From an archaeon (GTDB lineage Archaea > Micrarchaeota > Micrarchaeia > CAILAH01): a stretch of DNA of 46,515 nt. The stretch is from NCBI GenBank assembly GCA_024274875.1, contig JAJSAH010000015.1:1-46515 (forward strand), written 5' to 3'. How positions within the stretch are numbered: position 1 is the stretch's first letter; each line of letters starts with the position of its first letter. Both the position numbers and the translations under genes were made by a program. Of this stretch, positions 25,634 through 33,467 are shown one piece after another. A model generated the notes under the pieces. That model had not been told where the DNA came from. It ran no database searches and worked only from the letters and a program-made list of their open reading frames with translations.

Positions 25634-26963
25634 TTATTTTATTGTATGATGATGTTTTTATTCCAACGCATTCATACCCGAGCGATTTAAGTTTATCGCA
25701 CTCAATCTCTGCCAGAACCCCTTCTTTGCAAGTTATAACATAAAAAATGCCTTTGTCAAGATTTTTTATGTTTATGCTTTGCGCATCAATGTTTATCATT
25801 TCGTGTTTTTTAGGTATATTTATTGATGCGGCGTGCGAATGCGTCAATGTAACTATAGATACATTATCAACAGCCCCACTTATCTTTTTATATTGCGCTT
25901 CAACATCACTGCCGCTTGCAGAAGTTTTTACAGCGCCCTTTGAAATATTGCATAACTCCCCAACTCTTATGGATAGATCATACGTCCCTATATTTTTTGC
26001 AATGCGCACCACTTCTTCTTTGTCAAATCCAACTATTGGCCTGATAAAAAGGCAGTTAATTCCTTCCTGTATTGCTGCAATATTTCTTATTGTTTGGGTT
26101 GACACCTGTCCAATACTCTCTCCAGTAATAACTGCATCAAGCTTTTTTTGTTTGCATATTTTTTCAGCAATTTTATAGAATGCTTTTTTAAGCACGACTT
26201 GAGAATAGGCTGGAGCAACGCATTTTTTAATTCGCTCAACTATTTCAACTCCTTCTGCGACCATAAAATCTATATTATGGCCAGGACACCATTTATCAGT
26301 TAGAGCTTTGCACACATTCAAAACATTGTTAAGATTTTGCTCTCCGCCCAAATTTATGAATAGGAAAGAAGGTTTGCACCCTCTTTTCATAACATACCAT
26401 GATGCTACAGGAGAATCTAACCCTCCGGAAAACAGCACAAGAACTCTTCCCTCAGCTCCCAGCGGAAGTCCGTTTGGACCGGAGCATTTTTTATCATAAA
26501 TATATGCAACATTATTTGCTATTTCTACATATATGTTAATATCCCAGTTTTCAAGGTCAACTTTTGCACCGCATTTTCTCACATACTCTCCAACCACTTT
26601 CTGCACATCCATCGAATTAAACGCATGCTCCCCTTTTCTTCGCGCAGTAATTCGAAATGTCTTTCCTTTAACCTGTTCTTTGTACATTTCAGCAACGTTG
26701 TTGCCGAGTTCATTGAGATTTAAAAAATGGACTATTTTTACCAGCGCATAATATGATATCCCAAAGACATATTTTAGTTTTTCGAGGAGCCTTTCTTTTG
26801 AGCTTTTTTCCTTAGGAAAAAGGTAAATTCTTCCTCTATCTATTTTCAAACTAAATTCATTTGATATTTTCTTTATATTGTCCAACAATATCCTTTCAAA
26901 TCTTTTTTTTGTTTTTTTACCTTTAAGCCAAATCTCTGAATATGCCACAAGTATGCATTCCAT
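25620..26963 (-). CDS. thiI: tRNA 4-thiouridine synthase ThiI with a vestigial rhodanese region
   Basis: A 447-residue protein: N-terminal ferredoxin-like and THUMP domain (about 1-165) that binds tRNA, then a PP-loop AANH domain with LFSGGLDSPVASW (near 176) and GESIGQVSTQT. The last 60 residues (VITCKEGVLA ... LKSLGYECVGI) align with the end of the bacterial ThiI rhodanese domain, including its catalytic Cys loop (CxxGV), but the start of that domain is reduced. It makes s4U8 in tRNA and may supply sulfur for thiamine. ATG 26963 lies about 27 bp from a shared TATA box. Confidence 0.92.
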   Translation of the reverse strand: MECILVAYSEIWLKGKKTKKRFERILLDNIKKISNEFSLKIDRGRIYLFPKEKSSKERLLEKLKYVFGISYYALVKIVHFLNLNELGNNVAEMYKEQVKGKTFRITARRKGEHAFNSMDVQKVVGEYVRKCGAKVDLENWDINIYVEIANNVAYIYDKKCSGPNGLPLGAEGRVLVLFSGGLDSPVASWYVMKRGCKPSFLFINLGGEQNLNNVLNVCKALTDKWCPGHNIDFMVAEGVEIVERIKKCVAPAYSQVVLKKAFYKIAEKICKQKKLDAVITGESIGQVSTQTIRNIAAIQEGINCLFIRPIVGFDKEEVVRIAKNIGTYDLSIRVGELCNISKGAVKTSASGSDVEAQYKKISGAVDNVSIVTLTHSHAASINIPKKHEMINIDAQSINIKNLDKGIFYVITCKEGVLAEIECDKLKSLGYECVGIKTSSYNKIINKK

Positions 26964-26984
26964 GTTATTGTCGAGATGGCAAAC

Positions 26985-26996
26985 ATAATAAATATT
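26985..26996. promoter_or_regulatory. Shared TATA region, thiI/GATase
   Basis: ATAATAAATATT is centred about 26990.5: 27.5 bp from thiI ATG 26963 and 25.5 bp from ATG 27016 of the glutamine amidotransferase. Confidence 0.55.
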
Positions 26997-27015
26997 GCTT
27001 TTGCAAACATCTATG

Positions 27016-27777
27016 ATGAGAGAAGTGCTGTATGTTGATGTAAGACCAAAATATGAGAACGAGGCAATTTCCAGAAGATTGCAAAAAAAACTTGTAATTC
27101 CAAAAAAATTCGGCTCGTGGTCGCATTATTTGATAAACGAAGCGTTGAGAGGGACTTGCAGATGGTATGAATCCAAGTTAGATTATCTTAATGCGTGGGA
27201 GGACCTAAGCATTCCTGATGGATACGATGCATATATTATAGGCAGCAGGGGAAAAAGCTCTTCTTCCGACACAGATTCTTTGCGCATGGATGAATTTTTG
27301 GATTGGAAGGCAAAATTTGTTGAGTTGTTAAAAACCCAACTCAATAAAAAGAAATTTATTGGAATATGTTTTGGCCATCAACTGATTGGCCTTGCGCTTG
27401 GATTGGATGCAGTTAAGATGAACCGCAGTTTTTATGGGTTAATCCCAATAGATGCATTTAAATTTAAGAATATATTTTTATCGTATCATCGCTATAGATT
27501 GTGCGCAAAGCAGTTAAGCAATATGTCTTTCATCAAATCGCGCGGGATTATACAGATCTTGATTAAGAATGGATTTGTCCCAAGCGTAGGGTTTCAATTT
27601 CATCCAGAATACGGCGCATCTCTGTTTGGGATTCAAGCATACATTGCAAGATACGGCATGCGCAGTAGCGTTTTAAAAAATAAGCAAAAATTGATAAATT
27701 CCTCGCTTAGAATTTTAGATTTATCTTATGATTTTTTGGAAGGTAATCGCAATGTGTGGAATAATTGTATGCAGTGA
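27016..27777 (+). CDS. Class I glutamine amidotransferase (GMP-synthase-like)
   Basis: A 253-residue protein with a GATase1 domain. The nucleophile elbow is GICFGHQLIGLALG (Cys near residue 118), and the rest of the triad is in FQFHPEYG (near 196). YIIGSRGKSS forms the oxyanion region. It lacks a fused synthetase domain and would release ammonia from glutamine for a partner. Its last 26 bp overlap the AsnB-Dph6 fusion gene, which suggests coupled expression. An in-frame ATG at 27013 is an alternative; ATG 27016 fits the promoter spacing better. Confidence 0.85.
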   Translation: MREVLYVDVRPKYENEAISRRLQKKLVIPKKFGSWSHYLINEALRGTCRWYESKLDYLNAWEDLSIPDGYDAYIIGSRGKSSSSDTDSLRMDEFLDWKAKFVELLKTQLNKKKFIGICFGHQLIGLALGLDAVKMNRSFYGLIPIDAFKFKNIFLSYHRYRLCAKQLSNMSFIKSRGIIQILIKNGFVPSVGFQFHPEYGASLFGIQAYIARYGMRSSVLKNKQKLINSSLRILDLSYDFLEGNRNVWNNCMQ

Positions 27778-29695
27778 GCATTATGCAGATATTGACGGCG
27801 CTGAATCAAGTGTTTCGCACAGGGGCGCATCATCTCATAAGAGGATATGCAAAGACGGCATTGTTTTTTCACATTTCCTTCATTCAGTAGTTGGAAATAA
27901 TATTGTTCAGCCATTTGAAGGCAGGGGAATTCTTGTTGCTAACTGCGAGATTTATAACTGGAAGCAGCTTGCTGAAGAGCACGGCATTTCCGCGCGCAAT
28001 GATGCCGAAATGTTGTTTAAGCTGCTTGAACGCGCAAAATTAGATGAGAACAGTTTGTTGCAGCTTATTAATGAATTAGATGGGGATTTTGCGTGCGTTT
28101 ATTACAGAGAAGGCACAATGATTGCGTTCAGGGATCCAATAGGAGTCAACCCTTTGTTTTATTCTCTTGATCCTTTGCTGTTTGCTTCTGAAAGATGCGC
28201 TGCGCCAGCGCAATTAAGAGAACTGCATCCTAGGCATATTCTTGTGCATAAAATGGCGGCTAATAAAACAAAAAGCATTTACAACAATATTTTTAGTTTG
28301 GCTGAGCATTCTCAATCATCATCTTATAAGAGCATAGAACGCGCATTGCTCGATGCAGTTGACAAAAGGGCATGCGAAGCAAAATCGGGCATTTTGTTCT
28401 CAGGAGGCATAGATTCTGCGTTCATTGCTTTAAGAATGCAGGAAATCGGAAAGCGAATTGCATTATATACAACAAGCGTTGGCAGGAGTTCTAGTGATTT
28501 AGACGCATCAAGAGCGTTTGCAGATGCGCATGGGTTTGAGTTAAAGGAAATTAATGTTTCTTATGATGAGCTGCTTTCTCACATTCCGAAAATCTGCAGC
28601 ACTATAAGTTCGTGCGATTCGGTTAAAGTTGGTGTTGCGGTCCCCATATACTTTTCTGCTATGTCTGCGGCTAGGGACGGCATTAAAGTATTATTTTCAG
28701 GTTTGGGGTCGGACGATATATTTGCTGGATATCACAGATTTAGAGGAGGATATAACATTCGCAATGAACAGCTAAGCTCATTGAGAAGCATATATGAAAG
28801 GGACACTTATAGAGACAACACTGCATGCATGAGAAACCATGCTGAGCTTAGGGTTCCTTTCCTTGATAAAATATTGGTGCAGGAATGCCTGCGCGCTCCA
28901 GAAAAATGGCTTCAAGACAAGATGATTCTGCGCAAAATATTGATGCATCGTTATTCATTAGACAAACGATTCTACGGCAGGCCAAAAAAGGCAGCGCAGT
29001 ATGGTTCAAATTCAATGAAATGCCTGCGCAAGCATGCAAAGAACCAAGGAAAAACAATAAATTCTTTCTTATTTCGTTTGCACCCTCGTAAGAATATAAA
29101 ACTTGGTGCGCTTTACACTGGGGGAAAAGACAGCGCATATGCATTGTATTTAATGGCGCTAAGAAACTATGATATTTCTTGTTTGATTACAGTTAAAAGC
29201 TCTAACCCGCATTCATTCATGTTTCACACTCCGAGAATAGATGCCGTTGAAAACCATTCTATTTTAATGAGCATTCCGTTAGTGAAGGAGAAAAGCGCAG
29301 GAGACAAAGAAAGGGAGCTTATTGACCTGCGCAAAGCAATACACCGAGCAATAAAATTATATGGGGTAGAAGGCGTAATAACAGGGGCGCTGTATTCAGA
29401 TTATCAACGTTCTCGGATAGAAAAAATATGCGATGAGCTTGGCATTAGGGCGTTCTCTCCTTTATGGCATGTCGATCAGGAAACGCACATGAAAAGGCTC
29501 CTTAAAGACGGGTTTAAGTTCATCATAACTTCCGTGTCTTCTGAGGGTTTAGATGAGAGTTGGATTGGCAGAGTTTCCGATGCGCAAATGCTTGAAGACC
29601 TAAAGGTTCTCAGCAAAAAATATGGGATCAACATATCAGGAGAAGGCGGCGAGTATGAATCTCTTGTTGTAGAATGCCCATTGTTCAAAATTTAA
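27752..29695 (+). CDS. Asparagine synthetase-diphthine ammonia ligase (AsnB-Dph6) fusion
   Basis: A 647-residue fusion. Residues 1-180 are an Ntn-type glutaminase: MCGIIV puts Cys2 at the N-terminus, with SHRG, NCEIYN, LDGDFAC and RDPIGVNPLFYS. Residues 185-430 are an asparagine-synthetase PP-loop domain with ILFSGGIDSAF (215-225) and FSGLGSDDIFAGYHR (315-329). Residues 450-647 are a Dph6-type PP-loop ATPase with YTGGKDSAYALY (about 455-466), GALYSDYQ, HMKRLLKDGFK and the closing GEGGEYESLVVECPLF. All nucleotide-binding motifs look intact. Asparagine synthesis and the final amidation of diphthamide on EF-2 both need ammonia, so glutaminase-fed amidation by Dph6 is an attractive inference. ATG 27752 is fixed by the Cys2 requirement. 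Confidence 0.9.
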   Translation: MCGIIVCSEHYADIDGAESSVSHRGASSHKRICKDGIVFSHFLHSVVGNNIVQPFEGRGILVANCEIYNWKQLAEEHGISARNDAEMLFKLLERAKLDENSLLQLINELDGDFACVYYREGTMIAFRDPIGVNPLFYSLDPLLFASERCAAPAQLRELHPRHILVHKMAANKTKSIYNNIFSLAEHSQSSSYKSIERALLDAVDKRACEAKSGILFSGGIDSAFIALRMQEIGKRIALYTTSVGRSSSDLDASRAFADAHGFELKEINVSYDELLSHIPKICSTISSCDSVKVGVAVPIYFSAMSAARDGIKVLFSGLGSDDIFAGYHRFRGGYNIRNEQLSSLRSIYERDTYRDNTACMRNHAELRVPFLDKILVQECLRAPEKWLQDKMILRKILMHRYSLDKRFYGRPKKAAQYGSNSMKCLRKHAKNQGKTINSFLFRLHPRKNIKLGALYTGGKDSAYALYLMALRNYDISCLITVKSSNPHSFMFHTPRIDAVENHSILMSIPLVKEKSAGDKERELIDLRKAIHRAIKLYGVEGVITGALYSDYQRSRIEKICDELGIRAFSPLWHVDQETHMKRLLKDGFKFIITSVSSEGLDESWIGRVSDAQMLEDLKVLSKKYGINISGEGGEYESLVVECPLFKI

Positions 29696-29753
29696 GGCAA
29701 TTAACGAAAGCAATATATTATAAATATTATTGTCGACTTTGTTTTGTGGTAAT

Positions 29754-30395
29754 ATGACCTTGTTGGATACATTTTATGCGCAGTTGACGAGCAATCTTAT
29801 GGTATATACCCCCAATGTTCTTTTGGCGCTTGCCATACTTATTGTGGGGTATGTTGTCGGAAAAGTTGTGGACGCCATACTTAAGGCGGTGCTTAAAAAA
29901 GCGGATGTGGATAAGTATTTCAGAAAACCAAGCTTGCCTAAGATATCTGAGTTTGTTCCTTTTGTGTGCAAGTGGTATGTATATTTAGCATTTATCAGTG
30001 CAGCGTTTTCTCAAGAGGTGCTTGGCATACCGATGATTGCCTTATGGGTTGCAAGCATAATGTCATTCATACCTAATGTGGTTGGTGCGGCCGTCATTCT
30101 CTTTGTTGGATATGTGTTGGGCCAGTGGCTCAAAGACACAATTTCAGTAAAAAGGAATGTATACGCTGAGATAACTGGTAACACAGTGCTTTTCTTTGTT
30201 ATGTATGTGGCTCTTGCGATGGCTTTAAATTTGCTATCCATTCCAACCACGCTTATAGAAATGATACTAGTGATTGTTGTTGCATCTGTTGGTTTAGGCC
30301 TCGCCATCGCGTTGGGGTTAGGTTTAAAGGATGTTGTGCGAGAGATATCTTTTGAGTTTGTTAGGGCGCAGAGATCTAAGGTAAGAAAGAAATAA
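29754..30395 (+). CDS. MscS-like small membrane protein (conserved TM-helix repeats)
   Basis: A 213-residue membrane protein with four hydrophobic helices arranged as two similar units (NVLLALAILIVGYVVGKVVD and NVVGAAVILFVGYVLGQWLK). These are the conserved TM-helix repeats seen with MscS-type channels, and the closing GLGLAIALGLGLKDVVREI is like the MscS pore helix. No cytosolic MscS beta domain follows, so channel activity is only a suggestion. TTATAAATA near 29722 and GTGGT before ATG 29754 support the start. Confidence 0.78.
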   Translation: MTLLDTFYAQLTSNLMVYTPNVLLALAILIVGYVVGKVVDAILKAVLKKADVDKYFRKPSLPKISEFVPFVCKWYVYLAFISAAFSQEVLGIPMIALWVASIMSFIPNVVGAAVILFVGYVLGQWLKDTISVKRNVYAEITGNTVLFFVMYVALAMALNLLSIPTTLIEMILVIVVASVGLGLAIALGLGLKDVVREISFEFVRAQRSKVRKK

Positions 30396-30419
30396 TTGCT
30401 TTCTTTTTTATTATATTTT

Positions 30420-30887
30420 ATGAAGCTCCTTTTTGATGAGATGCTCAGGAACACTGCATCGTGGATGAGGATTTTTGGCGTAGATTCGGCATATTTCCAT
30501 CCATCGAGCGATAACGAGTTGATAGAGCTTGCAAAAAATGACAACCGCATATTAATAACTAGAGATAAGGAGCTTGCCAACAGATGCAAAAAACACGGCG
30601 TTAAGAGCTTGCATATAAATGAGGTTAACATAAAAAAACAACTGAAGTTTATTGTGCAGCGTCTTAACATTAAGCTAAATTTTCCGGGCGCAACCCGGTG
30701 TCCTGAGTGCAACGCTAAACTGCTGGTTGTGCAAAAACAATTAGTTAAAGGGCTTGTCCCTCCTGATATATTTAAAGAGCGCAAAAAGTTTTGGATTTGC
30801 CAAAAATGCAACAAAGCATACTGGAAAGGTTCTCATTGGAAAAGCATATTGAAGATGCATTCTTATTTGGTGTCTGGCATGGAATAA
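30420..30887 (+). CDS. Mut7-C RNase (PIN-like) domain with zinc ribbon
   Basis: A 155-residue protein. MKLLFDEML-NTASWMRIFGVDSAYF and RILITRDKELANRCKKHG carry the acidic residues of the Mut7-C/PIN-like fold, followed by HINEVN. A zinc ribbon closes it: RCPECN ... WICQKCNKAYWKGSHW. Such proteins are predicted RNases found across archaea and bacteria; the substrate is not known. ATG 30420 begins the conserved MKLLFDEML. It follows the MscS-like gene by 24 bp and overlaps the convergent nuclease by 25 bp. Confidence 0.87.
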   Translation: MKLLFDEMLRNTASWMRIFGVDSAYFHPSSDNELIELAKNDNRILITRDKELANRCKKHGVKSLHINEVNIKKQLKFIVQRLNIKLNFPGATRCPECNAKLLVVQKQLVKGLVPPDIFKERKKFWICQKCNKAYWKGSHWKSILKMHSYLVSGME

Positions 30888-31609
30888 ATTCCATAGTTGG
30901 TTTTTGCAACGAGCCCGCCGTTATCATATATCATCAGCTCATCTCCATCATAATTGAACACATGCTTGCACAACCCTATGTTTTTGCTGTCGGATTCGCA
31001 TCCTTCATGTATGGTTATTTTTTCATAAGGGGGTATGCGCAATTTTGCATTGAACCGGTGAGATGATGAAGTATCGCGTATTATTGCAAATGTATCTATA
31101 GTTACATTACACTCATTCCTTACCTCAAACTCCATCCCAATCTTCTCAACAACCACACACTCGCTCGCATTGCTGCGCTTCCACATACATCCCATGCTCT
31201 CCACTCCTTGATGTTCCGCTTTCACATATGCTTCCCACTCATCAACATCTCCATGGTATGCATTTGCCAAACCTTTCTCAAGCATTTTTTTGTTAATGTT
31301 CTCGCCGTTCAGGTATACTTCCGCCAGCACTCTTCCATACTTTCCCCTCCCGTACTCAACCACTCGCACGTTTTTTAGCAGAATCGCTTTTTCCAGATAC
31401 TCCTTTGCTTCATCATAGCATAATTCCCCTTTTTCAGGGGCATTTATGCCAGCCAGCCGCACTCTCGCGCCATTATCCAACTCAATTGTATCACCATCTA
31501 TAACATCAGATACGTATGCAGTTCTGCCTATGCATCCAAGAATTAATATTGAAAATATAAGCGCGATTATTTTAACCGCACATACTTTATAGTGGTTTTG
31601 TGGTTGCAT
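30863..31609 (-). CDS. Lipid-anchored SNase-like nuclease with lamin-tail domain
   Basis: A 248-residue protein. A signal with lipobox (LILGC) is followed by a staphylococcal-nuclease domain: VIDGDTIEL (metal Asp), VRLAGINAPEKGE (catalytic Arg and Glu), and GRGKYGRVLAEVYLNG with the second Arg. Residues about 150-245 look like a lamin-tail domain (FEVRNECNVTIDTF ... NYDGDELMIYDNGGLV). It would act outside the cell, cutting nucleic acid for nutrition or uptake. ATG 31609 lies inside the upstream gene (43-bp overlap). The alternative of a later start is limited because no other ATG precedes the hydrophobic core. Confidence 0.85.
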   Translation of the reverse strand: MQPQNHYKVCAVKIIALIFSILILGCIGRTAYVSDVIDGDTIELDNGARVRLAGINAPEKGELCYDEAKEYLEKAILLKNVRVVEYGRGKYGRVLAEVYLNGENINKKMLEKGLANAYHGDVDEWEAYVKAEHQGVESMGCMWKRSNASECVVVEKIGMEFEVRNECNVTIDTFAIIRDTSSSHRFNAKLRIPPYEKITIHEGCESDSKNIGLCKHVFNYDGDELMIYDNGGLVAKTNYGIYSMPDTK

Positions 31610-32025
31610 TCCGACTCACTTTCGCTATATTCATCATCAATTATTTCAAATGCGTAATATGTGCCGTCTTCGTTCTTGTTAATATATGTGTGGCCCACTT
31701 TCACATATTCGCAATCAACGTACCCTCCTTCAGAAAGATATCCTGAATCAGGTATATCTTCCGCTCCTATTTCGTTCAATTGCACTGCGCCTAAATCCAC
31801 CCAGTTTCCGCATATTCCCGGATCTTCCGTGCACCACGGCTCATTTGAAATATCTCCTTCCATCCACTCAGCATATTCCCCTTTGCTGAATGAGAATGCG
31901 CTGCGCTGAGGATCAGATGAATCGAGCACTATTGTTTTTTCTCCAGTTCCAGCTCCGCCTTGCCCTTCAAGCCCGCATACGCTCAAAAGCATAGCAAACA
32001 ACCCAATTACAAGAACTTTTTCCAT
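31567..32025 (-). CDS. Small secreted lipoprotein-like protein
   Basis: A 152-residue protein with a signal peptide (MEKVLVIGLFAMLLSVCG) that contains a lipobox-like LSVC. The mature part is acidic with several cysteines (EPWCTEDPGICGNW, YVDCEYVKVG, ECNHKTTI) and probable beta structure. No family is recognised. ATG 32025 is chosen over 32058 because TATAAATTTTAAA (32041-32053) lies about 22 bp upstream. It is co-transcribed with, and overlaps, the secreted nuclease gene, so they may work together. Confidence 0.7.
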   Translation of the reverse strand: MEKVLVIGLFAMLLSVCGLEGQGGAGTGEKTIVLDSSDPQRSAFSFSKGEYAEWMEGDISNEPWCTEDPGICGNWVDLGAVQLNEIGAEDIPDSGYLSEGGYVDCEYVKVGHTYINKNEDGTYYAFEIIDDEYSESESECNHKTTIKYVRLK

Positions 32026-32040
32026 ATTCTGCCTTTTGTG

Positions 32041-32053
32041 TTTAAAATTTATA
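32041..32053. promoter_or_regulatory. TATA region between the lipoprotein gene and tRNA-Trp
   Basis: TTTAAAATTTATA lies 22-25 bp before ATG 32025 on the minus strand, and would start the tRNA transcript about 10 nt before its first base (32083) on the plus strand. Confidence 0.45.
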
Positions 32054-32125
32054 AGCACTCTTAATTTAACTTATGCGTTTATGGGGCCATGGTGTAACCT
32101 GGCAGCACGGCTGGCTCCAGAAGAA

Positions 32126-32162
32126 GGGTGAATGGGGCACATCCCCCTTCCCCCTTCTCAAC
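32126..32162 (+). repeat. Intron direct repeat, copy 1
   Basis: A 37-nt unit beginning GGGTGAATGGGGCACATC and ending CTTCTCAAC. It folds internally as GGGG-CACAT-CCCC. The second copy is at 32211-32246, 85 bp downstream, identical except for one C missing from a C run. Confidence 0.9.
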
Positions 32163-32210
32163 CCACCTACCCCCTGATTTAGCGGGTGTTTTTGGTGGTG
32201 TTGTTTAGGT

Positions 32211-32246
32211 GGGTGAATGGGGCACATCCCCTTCCCCCTTCTCAAC
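32211..32246 (+). repeat. Intron direct repeat, copy 2
   Basis: A 36-nt second copy of the unit at 32126-32162. It is followed by AAGGAG instead of CCACC, so only this unit, not its surroundings, is duplicated. Confidence 0.9.
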
Positions 32247-32375
32247 AAGGAGTTGGTTTAATGAGCTCGTTCAGAGCGATGATTGCAATACTGGAGCAAG
32301 CCATTCATGGCATAAATGCCGTGTAAAAGAAGAAACCAGCAAATCGGGGTTCAAATCCTCGTGGCCCCATTCTTA

Positions 32376-33416
32376 TTATTTGCTGGGTTCAGGGTATGCT
32401 TCTTGAACAAGAGTTTTCAACTCTTGCGCTTCAAAATGCTTTCGTATTGGCTCCATAATTTTGCAGAATTCTTCTGCGCACGCATTCTTCAAATCCATCG
32501 GATGCAGTTTTCCGTTAACGAACGCATCCTCCAACTCTTCATATTTTTCAAATGCCACATCGCCCCCAAACTTCTCAGGTCTTTTCACAATGAACTCTTT
32601 CGATTTCTTGTGCAACAATGGGAACAGCACAACTTTTATAAGAGCAAGCACGCCATTGTTTTCCGTTTCTCTTGCAGGGCAGAACGCTTTTGAGAATTTC
32701 TTCTTTATTTCCTCTTTCTCATCAAGCAAGTCGATTTTTGACTCAATCTCTGATGAACTCATCTTTCCACCGCTTAAGCCCGGCAGCATAGGATTCATTA
32801 GATGTATTCTTTTTCTGTATCCGATTTTCGGTAGGTATTCCCTTGCGAACATGAATATTTTTCTTTGGTCAACTCCCCCGAACTGCGCGTCAACGCCCAG
32901 ATGCTCTTCATCCAGCGCCTGCAGTATTGGATAGAGCAACCCGCCCATTTTTGGATTCTCAACCTGTTTAACTACTTCTGCACCGGCCTTTTTTGCATCA
33001 TGCACAGATGCAAGCGAGCTTAACCTATACATATCAAGAGTATATTCCTTACTCAGTTGCATATCCGTCCCTTTTACGAACTTCAGTTTATCTATATTTA
33101 CCCCGATCACTTCCATGAGTTTTTTTATGATTTCTTCATAGTATTTTGTTCTCTTTTCTAGCAAATCCCATGGCGCCTTCATATTGTCAAGGTATGCGTG
33201 CAAATCTGCGAGCAAGATTGTCACTTCGCAGCCAGCATCAAGGAAATCTGCAATCTTCATTATAGGAACAAAATATCCAATGTGCGGTTTTCCGGTTGGA
33301 GCAGTCCCCCAATACACTTTGAGAGATCTCTTCGAAATAATCTCTTTCAGTTCCTCTTTCCCAACAACTTCCTCCAAATTTCTCATAATAACTTCAATTT
33401 TTTCATCATCGTTCAT
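32376..33416 (-). CDS. tyrS: Tyrosyl-tRNA synthetase (archaeal type)
   Basis: This 346-residue class I synthetase has the HIGH equivalent PHIGY near residue 44 and KMSSS near 218. The tyrosine pocket motifs are [20 protein letters not shown] and [10 protein letters not shown] at the N-terminus. The length and the lack of a C-terminal S4 domain fit the archaeal/eukaryotic form. It charges tRNA-Tyr. Its end lies 7 bp from the convergent tRNA-Trp. ATG 33416 is 25 bp from the shared TATA box. Confidence 0.96.
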   Translation of the reverse strand: MNDDEKIEVIMRNLEEVVGKEELKEIISKRSLKVYWGTAPTGKPHIGYFVPIMKIADFLDAGCEVTILLADLHAYLDNMKAPWDLLEKRTKYYEEIIKKLMEVIGVNIDKLKFVKGTDMQLSKEYTLDMYRLSSLASVHDAKKAGAEVVKQVENPKMGGLLYPILQALDEEHLGVDAQFGGVDQRKIFMFAREYLPKIGYRKRIHLMNPMLPGLSGGKMSSSEIESKIDLLDEKEEIKKKFSKAFCPARETENNGVLALIKVVLFPLLHKKSKEFIVKRPEKFGGDVAFEKYEELEDAFVNGKLHPMDLKNACAEEFCKIMEPIRKHFEAQELKTLVQEAYPEPSK

Positions 33417-33434
33417 GCTAATTTAATAGCAGAA

Positions 33435-33445
33435 AAATATTTATA
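33435..33445. promoter_or_regulatory. Shared TATA box, tyrS/33468 gene
   Basis: AAATATTTATA is centred 33440: about 24-25 bp from tyrS ATG 33416 and about 27-28 bp from ATG 33468. The start-to-start distance is 52 bp. Confidence 0.6.
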
Positions 33446-33467
33446 CTCAAGAACTTCAATATTTGAT

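Larger units (their letters stand above)
32121..32334 (+). other. Structured intron of tRNA-Trp
   Basis: 214 nt at the 37/38 site. It contains two near-identical 37/36-nt copies; a perfect 8-bp helix CCCACCTA/TAGGTGGG (about 32162-32169 with 32206-32213); a hairpin CATGGCA-TAAA-TGCCGTG near the 3' end; and CTGGAGCAAGCC (32291-32302), complementary at 11 of 12 positions to exon bases 32109-32120 across the anticodon. Short open frames in it look non-coding. Archaeal tRNA-Trp introns often hold box C/D guide RNAs, but I find no convincing C and D boxes. Confidence 0.75.
32083..32369 (+). tRNA. tRNA-Trp (CCA) with a 214-nt intron
   Basis: Acceptor stem GGGGCCA (32083-32089) pairs with TGGCCCC (32362-32368), discriminator A32369. 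The D stem is GTG/CAC. The anticodon stem GCTGG (32110-32114) pairs with CCAGC (32336-32340), and the loop CTCCAGA carries anticodon CCA at 32117-32119. The T arm is CGGGG-TTCAAAT-CCTCG (one G-T pair). An intron interrupts after position 37, spanning 32121-32334. The bulge-helix-bulge is not fully canonical (CTCC against GAAG gives 3 of 4 pairs). CCA is not encoded. Confidence 0.93.

Noticed and set aside
30011-30814. A 267-codon minus-strand frame
   Set aside because: It covers the antisense of both the MscS-like and Mut7-C genes, whose motifs are clear; low-complexity translation.
32066-32248. Possible homing-endonuclease or peptide gene in the tRNA-Trp intron
   Set aside because: Only about 60 codons, repeats itself because of the intron duplication, and shows no LAGLIDADG or HNH motif.
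32277-32334. Box C/D guide RNA within the tRNA-Trp intron
   Set aside because: A weak C-like GATGATT is present, but no CTGA D or D' box lies 5 nt from a base that would pair with position 34 or 39.
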